Shown here one piece after another: positions 53,444 through 63,019 of a DNA stretch of 64,000 nucleotides (within the stretch, counting starts at the first letter, position 1; the number at the start of each line of letters is the position of its first letter). Both the position numbers and the translations under genes were made by a program. Source of the stretch: Thermoclostridium stercorarium subsp. stercorarium DSM 8532. GTDB lineage: Bacteria; Bacillota; Clostridia; DSM-8532. The notes beneath the pieces are model-generated. The model made no database searches. It saw only the letters and a program-made list of their open reading frames with translations, and was not told where the DNA came from. Location of the stretch: the NCBI RefSeq assembly GCF_000331995.1, contig NC_020134.1:1091465-1155464 (forward strand), written 5' to 3'.

Positions 53444-54847
53444 ATGGCGGTATTTGGCGTAATAATTACAACAAGGGGGTTTTTCCCGGGCTGGCTTGCA
53501 CAGGATGCCAGAAAACAGATTCTAAAAAAGCTTAACGGTATGGGACATGAGTATGTTATAGTGGATGAAAATTCAATGCCGTACGGCGCGGTTCAGACTT
53601 ATGAGCAGGCCAAAATATGTGCCGACCTTTTCAGGAAAAATGCCGACAGGATTGAAGGCATAATTGTAATCCTGCCGAACTTTGGGGACGAAATAGCGGT
53701 TGCCACTGCTATTCATGAGGCCCGTCTTAATGTTCCAGTGCTTATACAGGCCTGTGATGACGATTTGGAACTGCTGGACGTGGAACACAGGCGGGATGCT
53801 TTCTGCGGTAAATTATCGGTGTGCAATAATTTGAGGCAATACGGCATTCCTTTTACATTAACAAAACTGCATACCTGCAGTATAGAAAGTGAAGAATTCA
53901 CTGAAGACATAAAACGTTTTGAAAAATTATGCAAAACAGTGAATAATCTGAGAAGAGCCCGTATACTCGCAGTGGGCACACGGCCCGGTCCTTTCCAGAC
54001 AGTCCGTTTTTCGGAAAAGCTTCTCCAAAGGTACGGAATTTCGGTTCTGGTTGAGGATATCGGAAACATCATATCCCGCGCGAATGAAATTAATGACATA
54101 AAAAAGATTGAAGAAACCGTTTCGGAAATACGGGAATATGTAAATGTACCTGAGAATGCGCCGGCAGAAAAGATTGAAAAACTGGCACGTTTCAAAATGG
54201 CTCTTGAAGAAGCGGTTATGGCAAATGATGCTGACTGTGCTGCGGTTCAGTGCTGGAACGTGCTTCAGAACCAGTACGGATGCGCCGCATGCCTGGCTAT
54301 GAGCATGCTGGGGAATAAAGGCATTCCCCATGCCTGTGAAATGGATGTTATGGGTGCACTTACAATGTATGCACTTTCACTGGCGTCGGGGGAAACGCCC
54401 GGGTACCTCGACTGGAACAACAATTACGGAAATGACAGAAACATGTGTATCAATTTCCATTGCTCAAATTATCCCGCGTCATTCATGGGATGCAGGCCAT
54501 CGATCGGCGTACTGGATATACTTGGTACGCAGCTTGGGTATGATAACTGTTTTGGTTCGGTGGTAGGACAGGTTAAGCCCGGACCGATGACATTCTGCAA
54601 AATATCCACCGATGATGCTAACGGTAAAATCCGTGCATATGTCGGAGAAGGAGAATTCTCGGATATAAAGGTCAGTACCTTTGGCGGCCCGGCAGTGTGT
54701 AAAGTACCTGATTTGCAGAAATTAATGCATAAGATATGCGAAGAAGGTTTCGAACACCATGTGGCAATGGTTCGCGGCCATGTGGCCGATATTGTTGAGG
54801 AAGCTTTAACCAAATATCTTGGGTGGGAAGTATACAGACATCGTTAA
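53444..54847 (+). CDS. L-fucose/L-arabinose isomerase family protein (D-apiose isomerase candidate)
   Basis: This is a 467-residue sugar isomerase of the L-fucose isomerase family. It has the N-terminal Rossmann-like part (about residues 1-165), the central V-G-T-R-P-G-P-F region, and the C-terminal beta domain with G-E-G-E-F near 405 and a final M-V-R-G-H-V-A-D-I. Metal-binding Glu, Asp and His residues are plausible but I do not fix them. It follows the kinase by 33 bases with an AAAGGTGG ribosome site. In known apiose pathways an isomerase makes apulose before the kinase step, but several families do this. The assignment is by context; L-fucose or L-rhamnose are alternatives. Confidence 0.75.
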   Translation: MAVFGVIITTRGFFPGWLAQDARKQILKKLNGMGHEYVIVDENSMPYGAVQTYEQAKICADLFRKNADRIEGIIVILPNFGDEIAVATAIHEARLNVPVLIQACDDDLELLDVEHRRDAFCGKLSVCNNLRQYGIPFTLTKLHTCSIESEEFTEDIKRFEKLCKTVNNLRRARILAVGTRPGPFQTVRFSEKLLQRYGISVLVEDIGNIISRANEINDIKKIEETVSEIREYVNVPENAPAEKIEKLARFKMALEEAVMANDADCAAVQCWNVLQNQYGCAACLAMSMLGNKGIPHACEMDVMGALTMYALSLASGETPGYLDWNNNYGNDRNMCINFHCSNYPASFMGCRPSIGVLDILGTQLGYDNCFGSVVGQVKPGPMTFCKISTDDANGKIRAYVGEGEFSDIKVSTFGGPAVCKVPDLQKLMHKICEEGFEHHVAMVRGHVADIVEEALTKYLGWEVYRHR

Positions 54848-54860
54848 CGGCGTTGTATAA

Positions 54861-54898
54861 TAACAGTGGAGTGATTTAACAGGCTCCACTGTTAAATT
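54861..54898 (+). terminator. Terminator after the sugar isomerase
   Basis: An 11-base-pair stem (54861-54871 with 54884-54894) with a 12-base loop is followed by AATTTT. Confidence 0.6.
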
Positions 54899-54950
54899 TT
54901 ATGCCTGCAAAACCTCAGTGTAATGTTAAAAATTCTGTACCAAGGGGCAA

Positions 54951-57737
54951 ATGGAAATGATGAGAGTTTATAACTTAAAAACAAATCGTATTAAGAATCC
55001 TATGGGGTTTGTCATTAATAAACCAAAACTGTCGTGGTTAGTTGAGTCTGATACGGCAAAACACCAGGTCGCAGCCCAAGTTGAGATATCCGCCGATATA
55101 AATTTTGAGAATATCATATTTGACAGCGGAAAAAGAACTGATATCGACAGTATTTCATATTCACCGCAGGTAGAATTAAAACCGCGCACAAGGTACTACT
55201 GGAGGGTCAGGGTGTGGGGAGATGACGGAAGTGAAGCCGTAAGTGAAGCTGCGTGGTTTGAAACGTCCAAAATGGACGAACCATGGAAAGCAAAATGGAT
55301 TACGCCCGACTTTGATCCTTCAGTCCATCCTGTCGTTTTCACCGATTTCAGCATCGAAAGGGATGTTGCCGACGCACGGGCATATGTCTGCGGGCTGGGA
55401 TTGTATGAAATGTCGGTGAACGGTGAAAAAACCGGAGATGAATATTTGGCGCCGGGGCTTGTGGCATATGACAAATGGATACCTTACCAGACGTATGATA
55501 TAACCAGTCAGCTGAAAAAGGGAATCAATACCGCCGAATTCCTGCTTGGCAACGGGTGGTATAAGGGACGTTACGGACTGAACAGGAAACAGCCTTTCAG
55601 GTACGGCAACGAATTTGCTTTAATCTGTGAAATTCACATAACTTATCAGGACGGTACTGCGGACGTCATTTATACCGACACAAGCTGGAAGGCGCGAAAA
55701 TCAAAAGTCATTGACAGCGGTATCTATGACGGGGAGATTTATGACGACACTTTTTGTGACGATGCCGTTTATCCGGTAAGAATTGCAGACCTGGATGTAA
55801 ATAAACTTGAGCCGAGAAGAAGCCCAGGGATTAAAATAAAGGAACGCATAAAGCCGGCGGAAATCATCCGGACCCCTGAAGGCGAAACGGTTATCGACAT
55901 GGGGCAGAACATGGTGGGATGGCTTGAGTTTACGAACCGTGCGCCAAAAGGCGCGGAAATAATGCTTCAGTTCGGGGAAGTTCTACAGGACGGCAATTTT
56001 TACAGAGACAATCTGCGGACGGCTAAATGCGAATTTCATTATATTTCAGATGGTAAGGTGAAAAAGGTAAGACCTCATTTTACCTTTTACGGTTTCAGAT
56101 ATGTAAAACTTACAAAGTGGGAAGGTGAAGTGAATCCGGAAGACTTTACCGGACTTGTTCTGTATTCCGACTTGGAGAGAACCGGAAATATTACCACAGA
56201 TAATTCTCTTGTAAACAGGCTGTTCCTTAATGCTTTATGGAGCCAGAAGGGGAATTTCCTTGATGTTCCCACCGACTGCCCTCAGAGGGACGAAAGAATG
56301 GGATGGACGGGCGACGCTCAGGTCTTTTCAGGGGCTGCGGCGTTTAACATGGATGTATTTGCGTTTTTTGGCAAATATCTTTACGACCTTAAACAAGAAC
56401 AGAAGGCACGCGGCGGTAACGTACCCGTAGTTGTACCAGCCCATGATGTGAAACAGAATGGGGCATGCGGATGGGGCGACGCTGCCGTAATCATTCCGTG
56501 GAACATGTACCTGCACTACGGCGATGTTTCAATCCTGGAACAGCAGTATAAAAGCATGAAGGGATGGGTTGACTATATAAAAAGCAAGGATGACGCGGCC
56601 GGAGGAAGAAGACTGTGGCTAAACGATTTTCATTACGGTGACTGGCTGTCGCTGGACGTGGAAGACCCGTTCAACCGGTTTGGTGGCACGGAGCACGCAT
56701 ATCTTGCCAGTGCATTTTACAGTTATTCTGCCGGTATTGTTTCAAAGGCGGCTAAAATTTTGAACAAAAAGGAAGACGCCGAATATTACCGCAAACTTTC
56801 CGAAGAAGTAAAAAATGCCATCAGGAAAGAATATTTCACACCGACAGGACGGTTGGCAGTAAATACTCAAACCGCGTATGTCATTGCTCTTTACATGGAT
56901 CTTGTCCCCGATGAATGGAAGGAACGAGTTGCCTTTGAACTGAGGAAAAAGCTCAAAGAGACCAAATATCACCTGCGGACAGGTTTTCTTGGCACACCGT
57001 ATTTATGCCGTGTTCTGTCCGAATACGGAAGCAATGACATTGCGTACCGGCTTCTGACAAACACCGACTATCCGGGGTGGCTGTATCCTGTTACAATGGG
57101 GGCAACAACAATATGGGAGAGATGGAATTCAATGCTGCCCGACGGAAAAGTCAGCGATACCGGCATGAATTCCTTCAATCATTATTCCTATGGCTCAATT
57201 GTGGAATGGATTTACAGAAATGCGGCAGGAATACAGCCCGTTGAAGATGCTCCTGGGTTCAGGCGTTTCAGGCTTAAACCGCAGCCGCATTACCTCTTGA
57301 AGTCACTTGATGCGGAATTTTTATCACCTGCAGGGAAAATCATAAGCAGATGGAATATTAATGAAAACGGCTCGGTTTCGTTCTATTTCAGGATTCCTTT
57401 CAATACCACCGCCGAACTGGTTTTGCCCGATACCGAAGGTACAGGACTGGAAGGAGTTCATGAGCTTGAATGTGGTGAATATACTTATACTTACATGCCT
57501 AAAAGACCTTACAAGAAAATGTACGGAACAGATACTCCAATGCGGGAAATTTATGAAAATGAGAGGGCAAAAGAAATTGTAACAGCTTATCTGTCCGAAA
57601 TGGCAGGCTGGATGCTGTTCCCGATGTTCGCGGGCGAACGCAGCATTCGTGATTTTGTCAGGGAAGGGCTTTTGCAGATTGATGAAAAAACGCTGAAAGA
57701 AATTGACGAAAAACTCAGCAAAGTTACTGTGGAATAA
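54951..57737 (+). CDS. Alpha-L-rhamnosidase, GH78
   Basis: This is a 928-residue enzyme removing alpha-linked L-rhamnose. It starts with a beta domain (N-P-x-G-x-x-x-x-x-P-x-x-S-W type opening), then the RhaB N-terminal domains, then the (alpha/alpha)6 catalytic barrel with D-V-P-T-D-C-P-Q-R-D-E-R near 440 and G-D-A-Q-V-F. The candidate catalytic acid is the Glu of D-E-R, with T-T-I-W-E-R-W-N-S-M later. There is no signal peptide. The last 70 residues after the usual C-terminal beta domain form an extra helical tail (E-I-V-T-A-Y-L-S-E-M-A-G-W), which is unusual. The exact start is uncertain because ATG occurs at 54951, 54957 and 54960 behind AAGGGG. Confidence 0.9.
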   Translation: MEMMRVYNLKTNRIKNPMGFVINKPKLSWLVESDTAKHQVAAQVEISADINFENIIFDSGKRTDIDSISYSPQVELKPRTRYYWRVRVWGDDGSEAVSEAAWFETSKMDEPWKAKWITPDFDPSVHPVVFTDFSIERDVADARAYVCGLGLYEMSVNGEKTGDEYLAPGLVAYDKWIPYQTYDITSQLKKGINTAEFLLGNGWYKGRYGLNRKQPFRYGNEFALICEIHITYQDGTADVIYTDTSWKARKSKVIDSGIYDGEIYDDTFCDDAVYPVRIADLDVNKLEPRRSPGIKIKERIKPAEIIRTPEGETVIDMGQNMVGWLEFTNRAPKGAEIMLQFGEVLQDGNFYRDNLRTAKCEFHYISDGKVKKVRPHFTFYGFRYVKLTKWEGEVNPEDFTGLVLYSDLERTGNITTDNSLVNRLFLNALWSQKGNFLDVPTDCPQRDERMGWTGDAQVFSGAAAFNMDVFAFFGKYLYDLKQEQKARGGNVPVVVPAHDVKQNGACGWGDAAVIIPWNMYLHYGDVSILEQQYKSMKGWVDYIKSKDDAAGGRRLWLNDFHYGDWLSLDVEDPFNRFGGTEHAYLASAFYSYSAGIVSKAAKILNKKEDAEYYRKLSEEVKNAIRKEYFTPTGRLAVNTQTAYVIALYMDLVPDEWKERVAFELRKKLKETKYHLRTGFLGTPYLCRVLSEYGSNDIAYRLLTNTDYPGWLYPVTMGATTIWERWNSMLPDGKVSDTGMNSFNHYSYGSIVEWIYRNAAGIQPVEDAPGFRRFRLKPQPHYLLKSLDAEFLSPAGKIISRWNINENGSVSFYFRIPFNTTAELVLPDTEGTGLEGVHELECGEYTYTYMPKRPYKKMYGTDTPMREIYENERAKEIVTAYLSEMAGWMLFPMFAGERSIRDFVREGLLQIDEKTLKEIDEKLSKVTVE

Positions 57738-57747
57738 AGTTTTAACC

Positions 57748-57780
57748 TTAACGGCGGTGGAATACTCCACCGTCTGTTAA
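57748..57780 (+). terminator. Hairpin between rhamnosidase and next hydrolase
   Basis: A stem of 14 pairs with one bulge (57748-57761 with 57766-57780) and a four-base loop has a weak T tract, so it may attenuate rather than end transcription. Confidence 0.5.
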
Positions 57781-57831
57781 ATTTGAAATCAGTCCGGTTA
57801 ATTTTTTTAACTGAACGGGGGGCGGGATGAT

Positions 57832-59130
57832 ATGAATTCTGTGAGCGTGGGATATTATAACGCGGTAAGGGAATATATCTCCGAGAATATTGACAGGGCA
57901 TTTAAGTCGCCGAATGATCTTTTCAAATATCCGTTTATAGATCCGGGTTCAGTTTATGACGGCAACCTTTGGGACTGGGATTCCTTCTGGAGCGTTTATG
58001 CGCTGGCTGCTTATGAAAAGACACTGAACGACGGCGGGGCTTTCAGAAAAAAACTGATAGAAGGTGCTATGGGGAATGTTTTGAATTTTTTAAGCTTTCA
58101 GCTTGTTGACGGGTACATTCCCATGATAGTGAGCAAATACAACCAGGGCGAAAATGAAGAACCTTACCTGATTAAAAAGCATAAAGACGGCGTAATTCTG
58201 AATATGCACAAGCCTTTTCTGTGCCAGCAGGCGTGCCTTGTAAGCGGGCTGACAGGCTCCTTTTCATGGCTTGAAGGATATATTGAAAAACTTGAAAGAT
58301 ATTTTGAGTGCTATGACAGATATTACTATAATGAAAACTGCGGCTTATACGTATGGGCTGACGACGTAATGATTGGCATGGATAACGATCCTGCCGTTTT
58401 CGGAAGGTCGCGTTTCTCTACAGCGGGCATTTACCTTAATTCATTTATGGTAAAGGAAATGCATTCAATGGCAAAAATACTTAAAAATACAGCGCGGAAC
58501 GATCGGGCGGATTATTATGCTCAGAAAGCTGAGAATTTGAAAGCGGCAATACAGAATGAATGTTATGATCCCAGGGATAAATTTTTCTATTCCGTGGACG
58601 TGGACGTGAAAACCCGCAGTTATGACTGGTTCCATAAAGGACTGGGGGTATTCTGGAAAACGCTTCCTATTAAAATACAGGCATGGACTGGATTTGTTCC
58701 GATGTATTCGGAAATAGCAAGCGGAGAACAGGCCGAGTGCCTTGTAAGTATGCATCTGGAAAACAAAAATACTTTCTGTTCGGACTTCGGTGTTCGGTCG
58801 CTTGCAAAGGATGAGAAAATGTATAACCTTGAGGCTTCGATAAACCCATCCAACTGGCTTGGTCCGGTATGGCTTGTGGTAAATTATGTCGTTTTCCGCG
58901 GGTTACTGAACTACGGCTATAAAGAAGAAGCGGCCGAACTTTGCAATAAAACCCTTTTGCTCCTCGGCGAAGATTATAAGAAAACGGGAACATTGCATGA
59001 ATATTATAATCCTGAGACAGGACAGCCCATAATGAACCCGGGTTTCCTCAACTGGAACATGCTGCAGTTAACATGTTTCTGGAAATTAATGAAGGTTTCA
59101 GTGTATTTGATTACCTGTAGCCAATATTAA
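57832..59130 (+). CDS. MGH1/GH63-like (alpha/alpha)6 glycoside hydrolase
   Basis: This is a 432-residue protein of the mannosylglycerate-hydrolase/GH63-like clan. W-D-W-D-S-F-W near residue 45, M-H-K-P-F-L-C-Q-Q-A near 125, W-A-D-D-V-M-I-G-M-D-N-D near 180 and S-N-W-L-G-P-V-W near 342 mark the typical barrel with acidic catalytic residues. There is no signal peptide. The preferred sugar is unclear; the family includes glucosidases, mannosidases and rhamnose-linked enzymes. It lies next to the rhamnosidase, which suggests a terminal pectin side-chain sugar. The start follows GGGGGGCGGG. Confidence 0.72.
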   Translation: MNSVSVGYYNAVREYISENIDRAFKSPNDLFKYPFIDPGSVYDGNLWDWDSFWSVYALAAYEKTLNDGGAFRKKLIEGAMGNVLNFLSFQLVDGYIPMIVSKYNQGENEEPYLIKKHKDGVILNMHKPFLCQQACLVSGLTGSFSWLEGYIEKLERYFECYDRYYYNENCGLYVWADDVMIGMDNDPAVFGRSRFSTAGIYLNSFMVKEMHSMAKILKNTARNDRADYYAQKAENLKAAIQNECYDPRDKFFYSVDVDVKTRSYDWFHKGLGVFWKTLPIKIQAWTGFVPMYSEIASGEQAECLVSMHLENKNTFCSDFGVRSLAKDEKMYNLEASINPSNWLGPVWLVVNYVVFRGLLNYGYKEEAAELCNKTLLLLGEDYKKTGTLHEYYNPETGQPIMNPGFLNWNMLQLTCFWKLMKVSVYLITCSQY

Positions 59131-59259
59131 ATAAAATTAAGGTATGTAACTGTACGTAATTGGTGTATAATTTGTTTAAAGCAGTTATTGAAATTTTTAC
59201 TTAAACGGGTTACAAATATAAATAGTTAAATTTTTTACTATGAAAGGGTGTTATTTTTT

Positions 59260-60279
59260 TTGGGCGTAAAGATCAGTGAAATTGCGCAAAGGGCGAATGT
59301 TTCAACAGCTACGGTTTCGATGGTTTTGAACAATAAGCCTGGTATTAGTGAAGCAACAAGGGAAAAAGTCATTAAAATAGCCAAAGAGCTGGGGTACTCT
59401 GTCCCGCCGTTTAAAAAAGCAAGCCATAGGAACATGGGCAAGATTCAGCTGGCAATATACAGGAAGCATTCAAAGGTGGTAAGTGATACGCCGTTTTTTC
59501 ACGCCCTGATTGAAGGCATAGAATCAAAAGCCGGGCAATACTCATATCAGCTGATTATAAAATATTTGTCCGACGATTCGGACATTGATTCCATCAAAAA
59601 GGAAATAAGGGATAATTCAATAGACGGGATGCTTCTTCTGGGTACCGAGATGGAGGAGAAGGATTTTGAAAAGTTTGTGCGGATGGATGTACCCGTTTTG
59701 CTGCTTGACAGCTGTTTTATGAATATTAACGCGAATTATGTTGTTATCGATAACGTAAGCGGCCTTTACAAAGCCACAAAATATCTGCTGGAAAAAGGGC
59801 ACAGAGAAATCGGCTATCTGAAAAGTTCAATACCTATTCAAAATTTCAGGGAAAGGTATGAAGGATACTTAAAGGCACTGGCCGAGGCAAACCTGACACC
59901 GAACGTCAAGCATACGATACCTTTGCTTCCGACAATGGATGGGGCCTATGAGGACATGGTAAGGGTATTGTCAAGAAAGCCACATTTGCCGACGGCTTTT
60001 GTTGCCGATAATGATATAATTGCCTTTGGGGCGATGAAGGCGTTAAAGGAATTTAATGTTAAAATCCCTGACGAGGTTTCGATTGTTGGTTTTGACGACA
60101 TGCCGTTCTGCACTATAACTGAACCGAAACTTACCACAATAAACGTGGATAAAAACGCCCTCGGGCAGCTTGCCGTTGAAAACCTGATTTATATAATGGA
60201 AAGGGAGAAAAGGATCTTTTTTAAAACAACCCTTGGCGTAACGCTTGTGGAAAGGGACAGCGTTAAAACAATTACATAG
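59260..60279 (+). CDS. LacI family transcriptional regulator
   Basis: This is a 339-residue repressor. The HTH reads V-K-I-S-E-I-A-Q-R-A-N-V-S-T-A-T-V-S-M at the start, followed by a ligand-binding domain that ends with V-D-K-N-A-L-G-Q-L-A. The TTG at 59260 has GAAAGGGTG nine bases upstream; the GTG at 59248 overlaps that site. It may control the rhamnosidase/MGH1 or the apiose genes. The paired operator layout at 46721 and 48470 is AT-rich and does not have the A-A-A-C-G-T-T-T core of LacI sites, so I do not assign it. Confidence 0.85.
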   Translation: MGVKISEIAQRANVSTATVSMVLNNKPGISEATREKVIKIAKELGYSVPPFKKASHRNMGKIQLAIYRKHSKVVSDTPFFHALIEGIESKAGQYSYQLIIKYLSDDSDIDSIKKEIRDNSIDGMLLLGTEMEEKDFEKFVRMDVPVLLLDSCFMNINANYVVIDNVSGLYKATKYLLEKGHREIGYLKSSIPIQNFRERYEGYLKALAEANLTPNVKHTIPLLPTMDGAYEDMVRVLSRKPHLPTAFVADNDIIAFGAMKALKEFNVKIPDEVSIVGFDDMPFCTITEPKLTTINVDKNALGQLAVENLIYIMEREKRIFFKTTLGVTLVERDSVKTIT

Positions 60280-60331
60280 TGTGGTTATTTTAATGGCTGA
60301 AACCATATATTCCGCAGAGCGGGTTTGATGT

Positions 60332-62713
60332 TTACGCCATACACTTCCAGAATTTTTTCAGTTCCCCGATCAAATCAGTGCCGTTGTCTGAGGTTTTCAA
60401 CGGAAACCATTCCCGGGGCATTATTTTAAGATAAAGCGGCGTTGTAAACCTGTCATCTATAAGTACAACAAAACCTCTGTCATGTTCCGACCGTATTACG
60501 CGCCCTGCGGCCTGCTGGACCTTGTTAAGCCCCGGATAGGTGTATGCGAATTCAAAGCCTTTGCCGTTCTTTTTCTGGTAATATTTTTTTATTATATCCC
60601 TTTCTTCGCATACCTGCGGAAGCCCCACCCCCACAATTATCACACCCGAAAGGCATTCTCCTTTAAGATCAATTCCTTCTGAAAATATGCCGCCCATTAC
60701 GACGAAAGCTATCAGGGTTTCCTTCCCGTATTCCGAAAAACTGGCAAGAAATTCGGCACGCCGGTTTTCGTCCATGTCCTGCTCCTGAATAAGAATTCTG
60801 TCCCCGGGAAATCTGTTCATATATTCGGCTGCGGCCTTCTGCATATATTCAAATGACGGGAAGAAGACCATGTAGTTACCGGTTTTGACACTGACGCATT
60901 CGTGAATGCGTTCAACTATACTTGAAAGGGCGCCCGCCCTGTGCCTGAATCTGGTTGATACGGTATTGTCCACGTACAGATACAGGTTTTCCCTGGGAAA
61001 TGGCGACGGAAGGATTATAAAACCGTCTCCTTCGTTTCCCCCCAGAATTTCCCTGAAATATGACGGAGGGGATAATGTAGCCGAGAAAAAGATCGAGCTT
61101 TTTGAATTCTCGGTGCGTTTTTTCAGCATCGGCGCCGGATCAACGCAGAAAAGCTTTACTGAGAAATCCCCTTTTTCCCGGCTGTAAATTGTGGCATAGT
61201 TTTCACCGTACAAATCAAAAATCCTTGAAAAGTGTACCATTTCAAAAAACAACGCCGCCAGTTCCTCCTTGAACGGATATGGGGTTTCGTCGTTTAATAC
61301 GCCCTCTGCAAGGTAGATAAAGTTGTCTATCGGCGCTGTCAATTCCTTTGGCGGCTCAGAATCGCTCGTCACCTGCGGATAAGGCTTTTTTCCGGATACC
61401 GGTGATACTTTTGCGGCATATGACAGAAGTGCCTTCCGCACCTTTTTCAAAGAATTGGCAAGGTACGGCAGCGTGTTTTTTAGTTTGTGATAAACTATCC
61501 TTACCATTGAGCGTTTCAGTTCCGCGGAAAACATTTCCCTGGCCCTTTCAGGAAGGTTGTGGGCTTCGTCTATCAGAAGACAGATATTTTCATCCGTTTT
61601 GTCCTGAAAGAATCTCCTGAGATAAACCCTCGGATCGAAAACGTAATTGTAATCGCATATTATGAGATCAGCCTGGGTGCTAAGGTCAAGGGAAAGTTCA
61701 AAAGGGCACAGACCGTTTTCCTTTGCGGTTAGCTCTATAAATTCCCTGCTGAACAAGTCTGTCCGGCTTACGGCATTGGAAACAACACTCCTTGATCTCT
61801 GCATGTATTCGAAAATATACGGACATTCCTCTTCCACGCACTGTTTCCCGGGCATGAAGCACACCTTTTCCTTTGCGGTAATCTGCAACGTTTTAAGCCT
61901 CAGTCCCTTTTCGGCCAACATTTTATATGCTTTCAGTGCTTCCGCCTGAGTTGTATTCCTTGCGGTCAGGTAGAAAATCTTATCCACATGGCCTTCGCCC
62001 ATTGCCTTTATCGCCGGAAACAGCGCTCCGATGGTTTTTCCTATGCCTGTGGGTGCCTGGATAAACTGTTTTTTGCCGTCCCGTATCGCCCTGTAAACAG
62101 CTCCGCTCATTATTCTTTGGCCTTTCCGGAAATCGGGGAACGGAAAGGTCAGTTCCTTTATTGAGACATTACGCAAATGCTGCCAGTCATAGCGCTTTTT
62201 AAGCCCGTAGATAAACGGAAAAACAAGGGAATTAAAGAATCTTTCCAGTTCGCCGAAAGTGAGTGTTTCTTCAAAAACGCGGATTTCCCTGCTTTGGCGG
62301 TGAAGGTACAAAAGCATTACGCCAATTTTGTCAAGGCCTTTTTCTTTTGCCACGATATAGGCATAGCAGCGTCCCTGCGCCCAGTGGGCTGGGTTATCCG
62401 ATTCGTCCAGCGTGTCCAGCGGTTTGTCGGTGGTCTTAATCTCGCAAAGGGTGAAATTTCCGTTTCTTTCGATAAGCCCGTCAAGCCTTCCTGAAATCTG
62501 CAGCAGGAAAATGTCATGGGCGAAGGTGGTGGATACGGGTATTTCCTGCCGGTAAATTCCAAAGGGTTCGGTCCGCTGTTTCAGCAGCCCGTGTATGAAC
62601 ATATGGCCCTCAATGCCTTCTTTTGCGGAAACAAAAGAAAAAAAGTGCTCCTCGCCGGGGATAGAATATGAAACCAGCTCACGCACCGAAACGTTTATTT
62701 TAACAGGTTCCAT
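60332..62713 (-). CDS. DinG/Rad3-like helicase with N-terminal PD-(D/E)XK nuclease domain
   Basis: This is a DNA-repair helicase of 793 residues with three parts. Residues 30-130 look like a Cas4-type nuclease domain (S-G-R-L-D-G then L-C-E-I-K, giving D78, E91, K93). Walker A is A-P-T-G-I-G-K-T at 220-227. Four cysteines (C285, C292, C297 and one in L-C-P-F-E) form the expected 4Fe-4S cluster, and L-L-I-D-E-A-H-N is the Walker B/DEAH box. The C-terminal helicase part ends with Q-A-A-G-R-V-I-R. The promoter carries a LexA box, so SOS control is expected. The start follows TTGGAGGC. Confidence 0.88.
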   Translation of the reverse strand: MEPVKINVSVRELVSYSIPGEEHFFSFVSAKEGIEGHMFIHGLLKQRTEPFGIYRQEIPVSTTFAHDIFLLQISGRLDGLIERNGNFTLCEIKTTDKPLDTLDESDNPAHWAQGRCYAYIVAKEKGLDKIGVMLLYLHRQSREIRVFEETLTFGELERFFNSLVFPFIYGLKKRYDWQHLRNVSIKELTFPFPDFRKGQRIMSGAVYRAIRDGKKQFIQAPTGIGKTIGALFPAIKAMGEGHVDKIFYLTARNTTQAEALKAYKMLAEKGLRLKTLQITAKEKVCFMPGKQCVEEECPYIFEYMQRSRSVVSNAVSRTDLFSREFIELTAKENGLCPFELSLDLSTQADLIICDYNYVFDPRVYLRRFFQDKTDENICLLIDEAHNLPERAREMFSAELKRSMVRIVYHKLKNTLPYLANSLKKVRKALLSYAAKVSPVSGKKPYPQVTSDSEPPKELTAPIDNFIYLAEGVLNDETPYPFKEELAALFFEMVHFSRIFDLYGENYATIYSREKGDFSVKLFCVDPAPMLKKRTENSKSSIFFSATLSPPSYFREILGGNEGDGFIILPSPFPRENLYLYVDNTVSTRFRHRAGALSSIVERIHECVSVKTGNYMVFFPSFEYMQKAAAEYMNRFPGDRILIQEQDMDENRRAEFLASFSEYGKETLIAFVVMGGIFSEGIDLKGECLSGVIIVGVGLPQVCEERDIIKKYYQKKNGKGFEFAYTYPGLNKVQQAAGRVIRSEHDRGFVVLIDDRFTTPLYLKIMPREWFPLKTSDNGTDLIGELKKFWKCMA

Positions 62714-62742
62714 TATGCCTCCAAGAAATCAAAAGGATTTAA

Positions 62743-62754
62743 GAACAAATGTTC
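62743..62754. promoter_or_regulatory. LexA (SOS) box
   Basis: GAACAAATGTTC matches the Gram-positive LexA site (GAAC, four bases, GTTC) exactly. It lies just downstream of the -10 hexamer of the helicase promoter, where bound LexA would block transcription. Confidence 0.75.
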
Positions 62755-62761
62755 ATTTTCT

Positions 62762-62790
62762 ATTGTAACTTATAATGCGCCGGATATCAA
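62762..62790 (-). promoter_or_regulatory. Promoter of the helicase gene
   Basis: On the minus strand TTGATA (62785-62790) and TACAAT (62762-62767) are 17 bases apart. Confidence 0.7.
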
Positions 62791-62987
62791 TGTCCGATAG
62801 GCGGAAAGCCGGAAGATGTGCCGGGCAATATACCGGGGTTCTGATGCCCGAAAAGTCAGAAAAATGAAAGAACCAGACATCGGATTACAAGGGTTATTCA
62901 TACATTGAAACGTGCGCCGAGGCAAATGATTCATTACTGCAGGCGGGAAAGCATCCGAACTTTTCGGGTATCCCTGCCAAAGGCATA
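62791..62987. other. Gap between helicase and zinc-ribbon genes
   Basis: Together with the promoter and LexA box this 300-base stretch contains no convincing gene. Open frames here have no ribosome site and no family likeness. Confidence 0.5.
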
Positions 62988-63014
62988 TAAAAAAGGAGAG
63001 CTGTTTACTCTCCT
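62988..63014 (-). terminator. Terminator of the zinc-ribbon gene
   Basis: A 7-base-pair stem (62994-63000 with 63008-63014) is followed on the minus strand by a T run. Confidence 0.75.
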
Positions 63015-63019
63015 GTTGC

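Noticed and set aside
53208-53462. Separate short gene after the FGGY kinase
   Set aside because: The frame used there is not the one continuing the kinase; the family tail is in the third frame to 53410, so this is a shadow.
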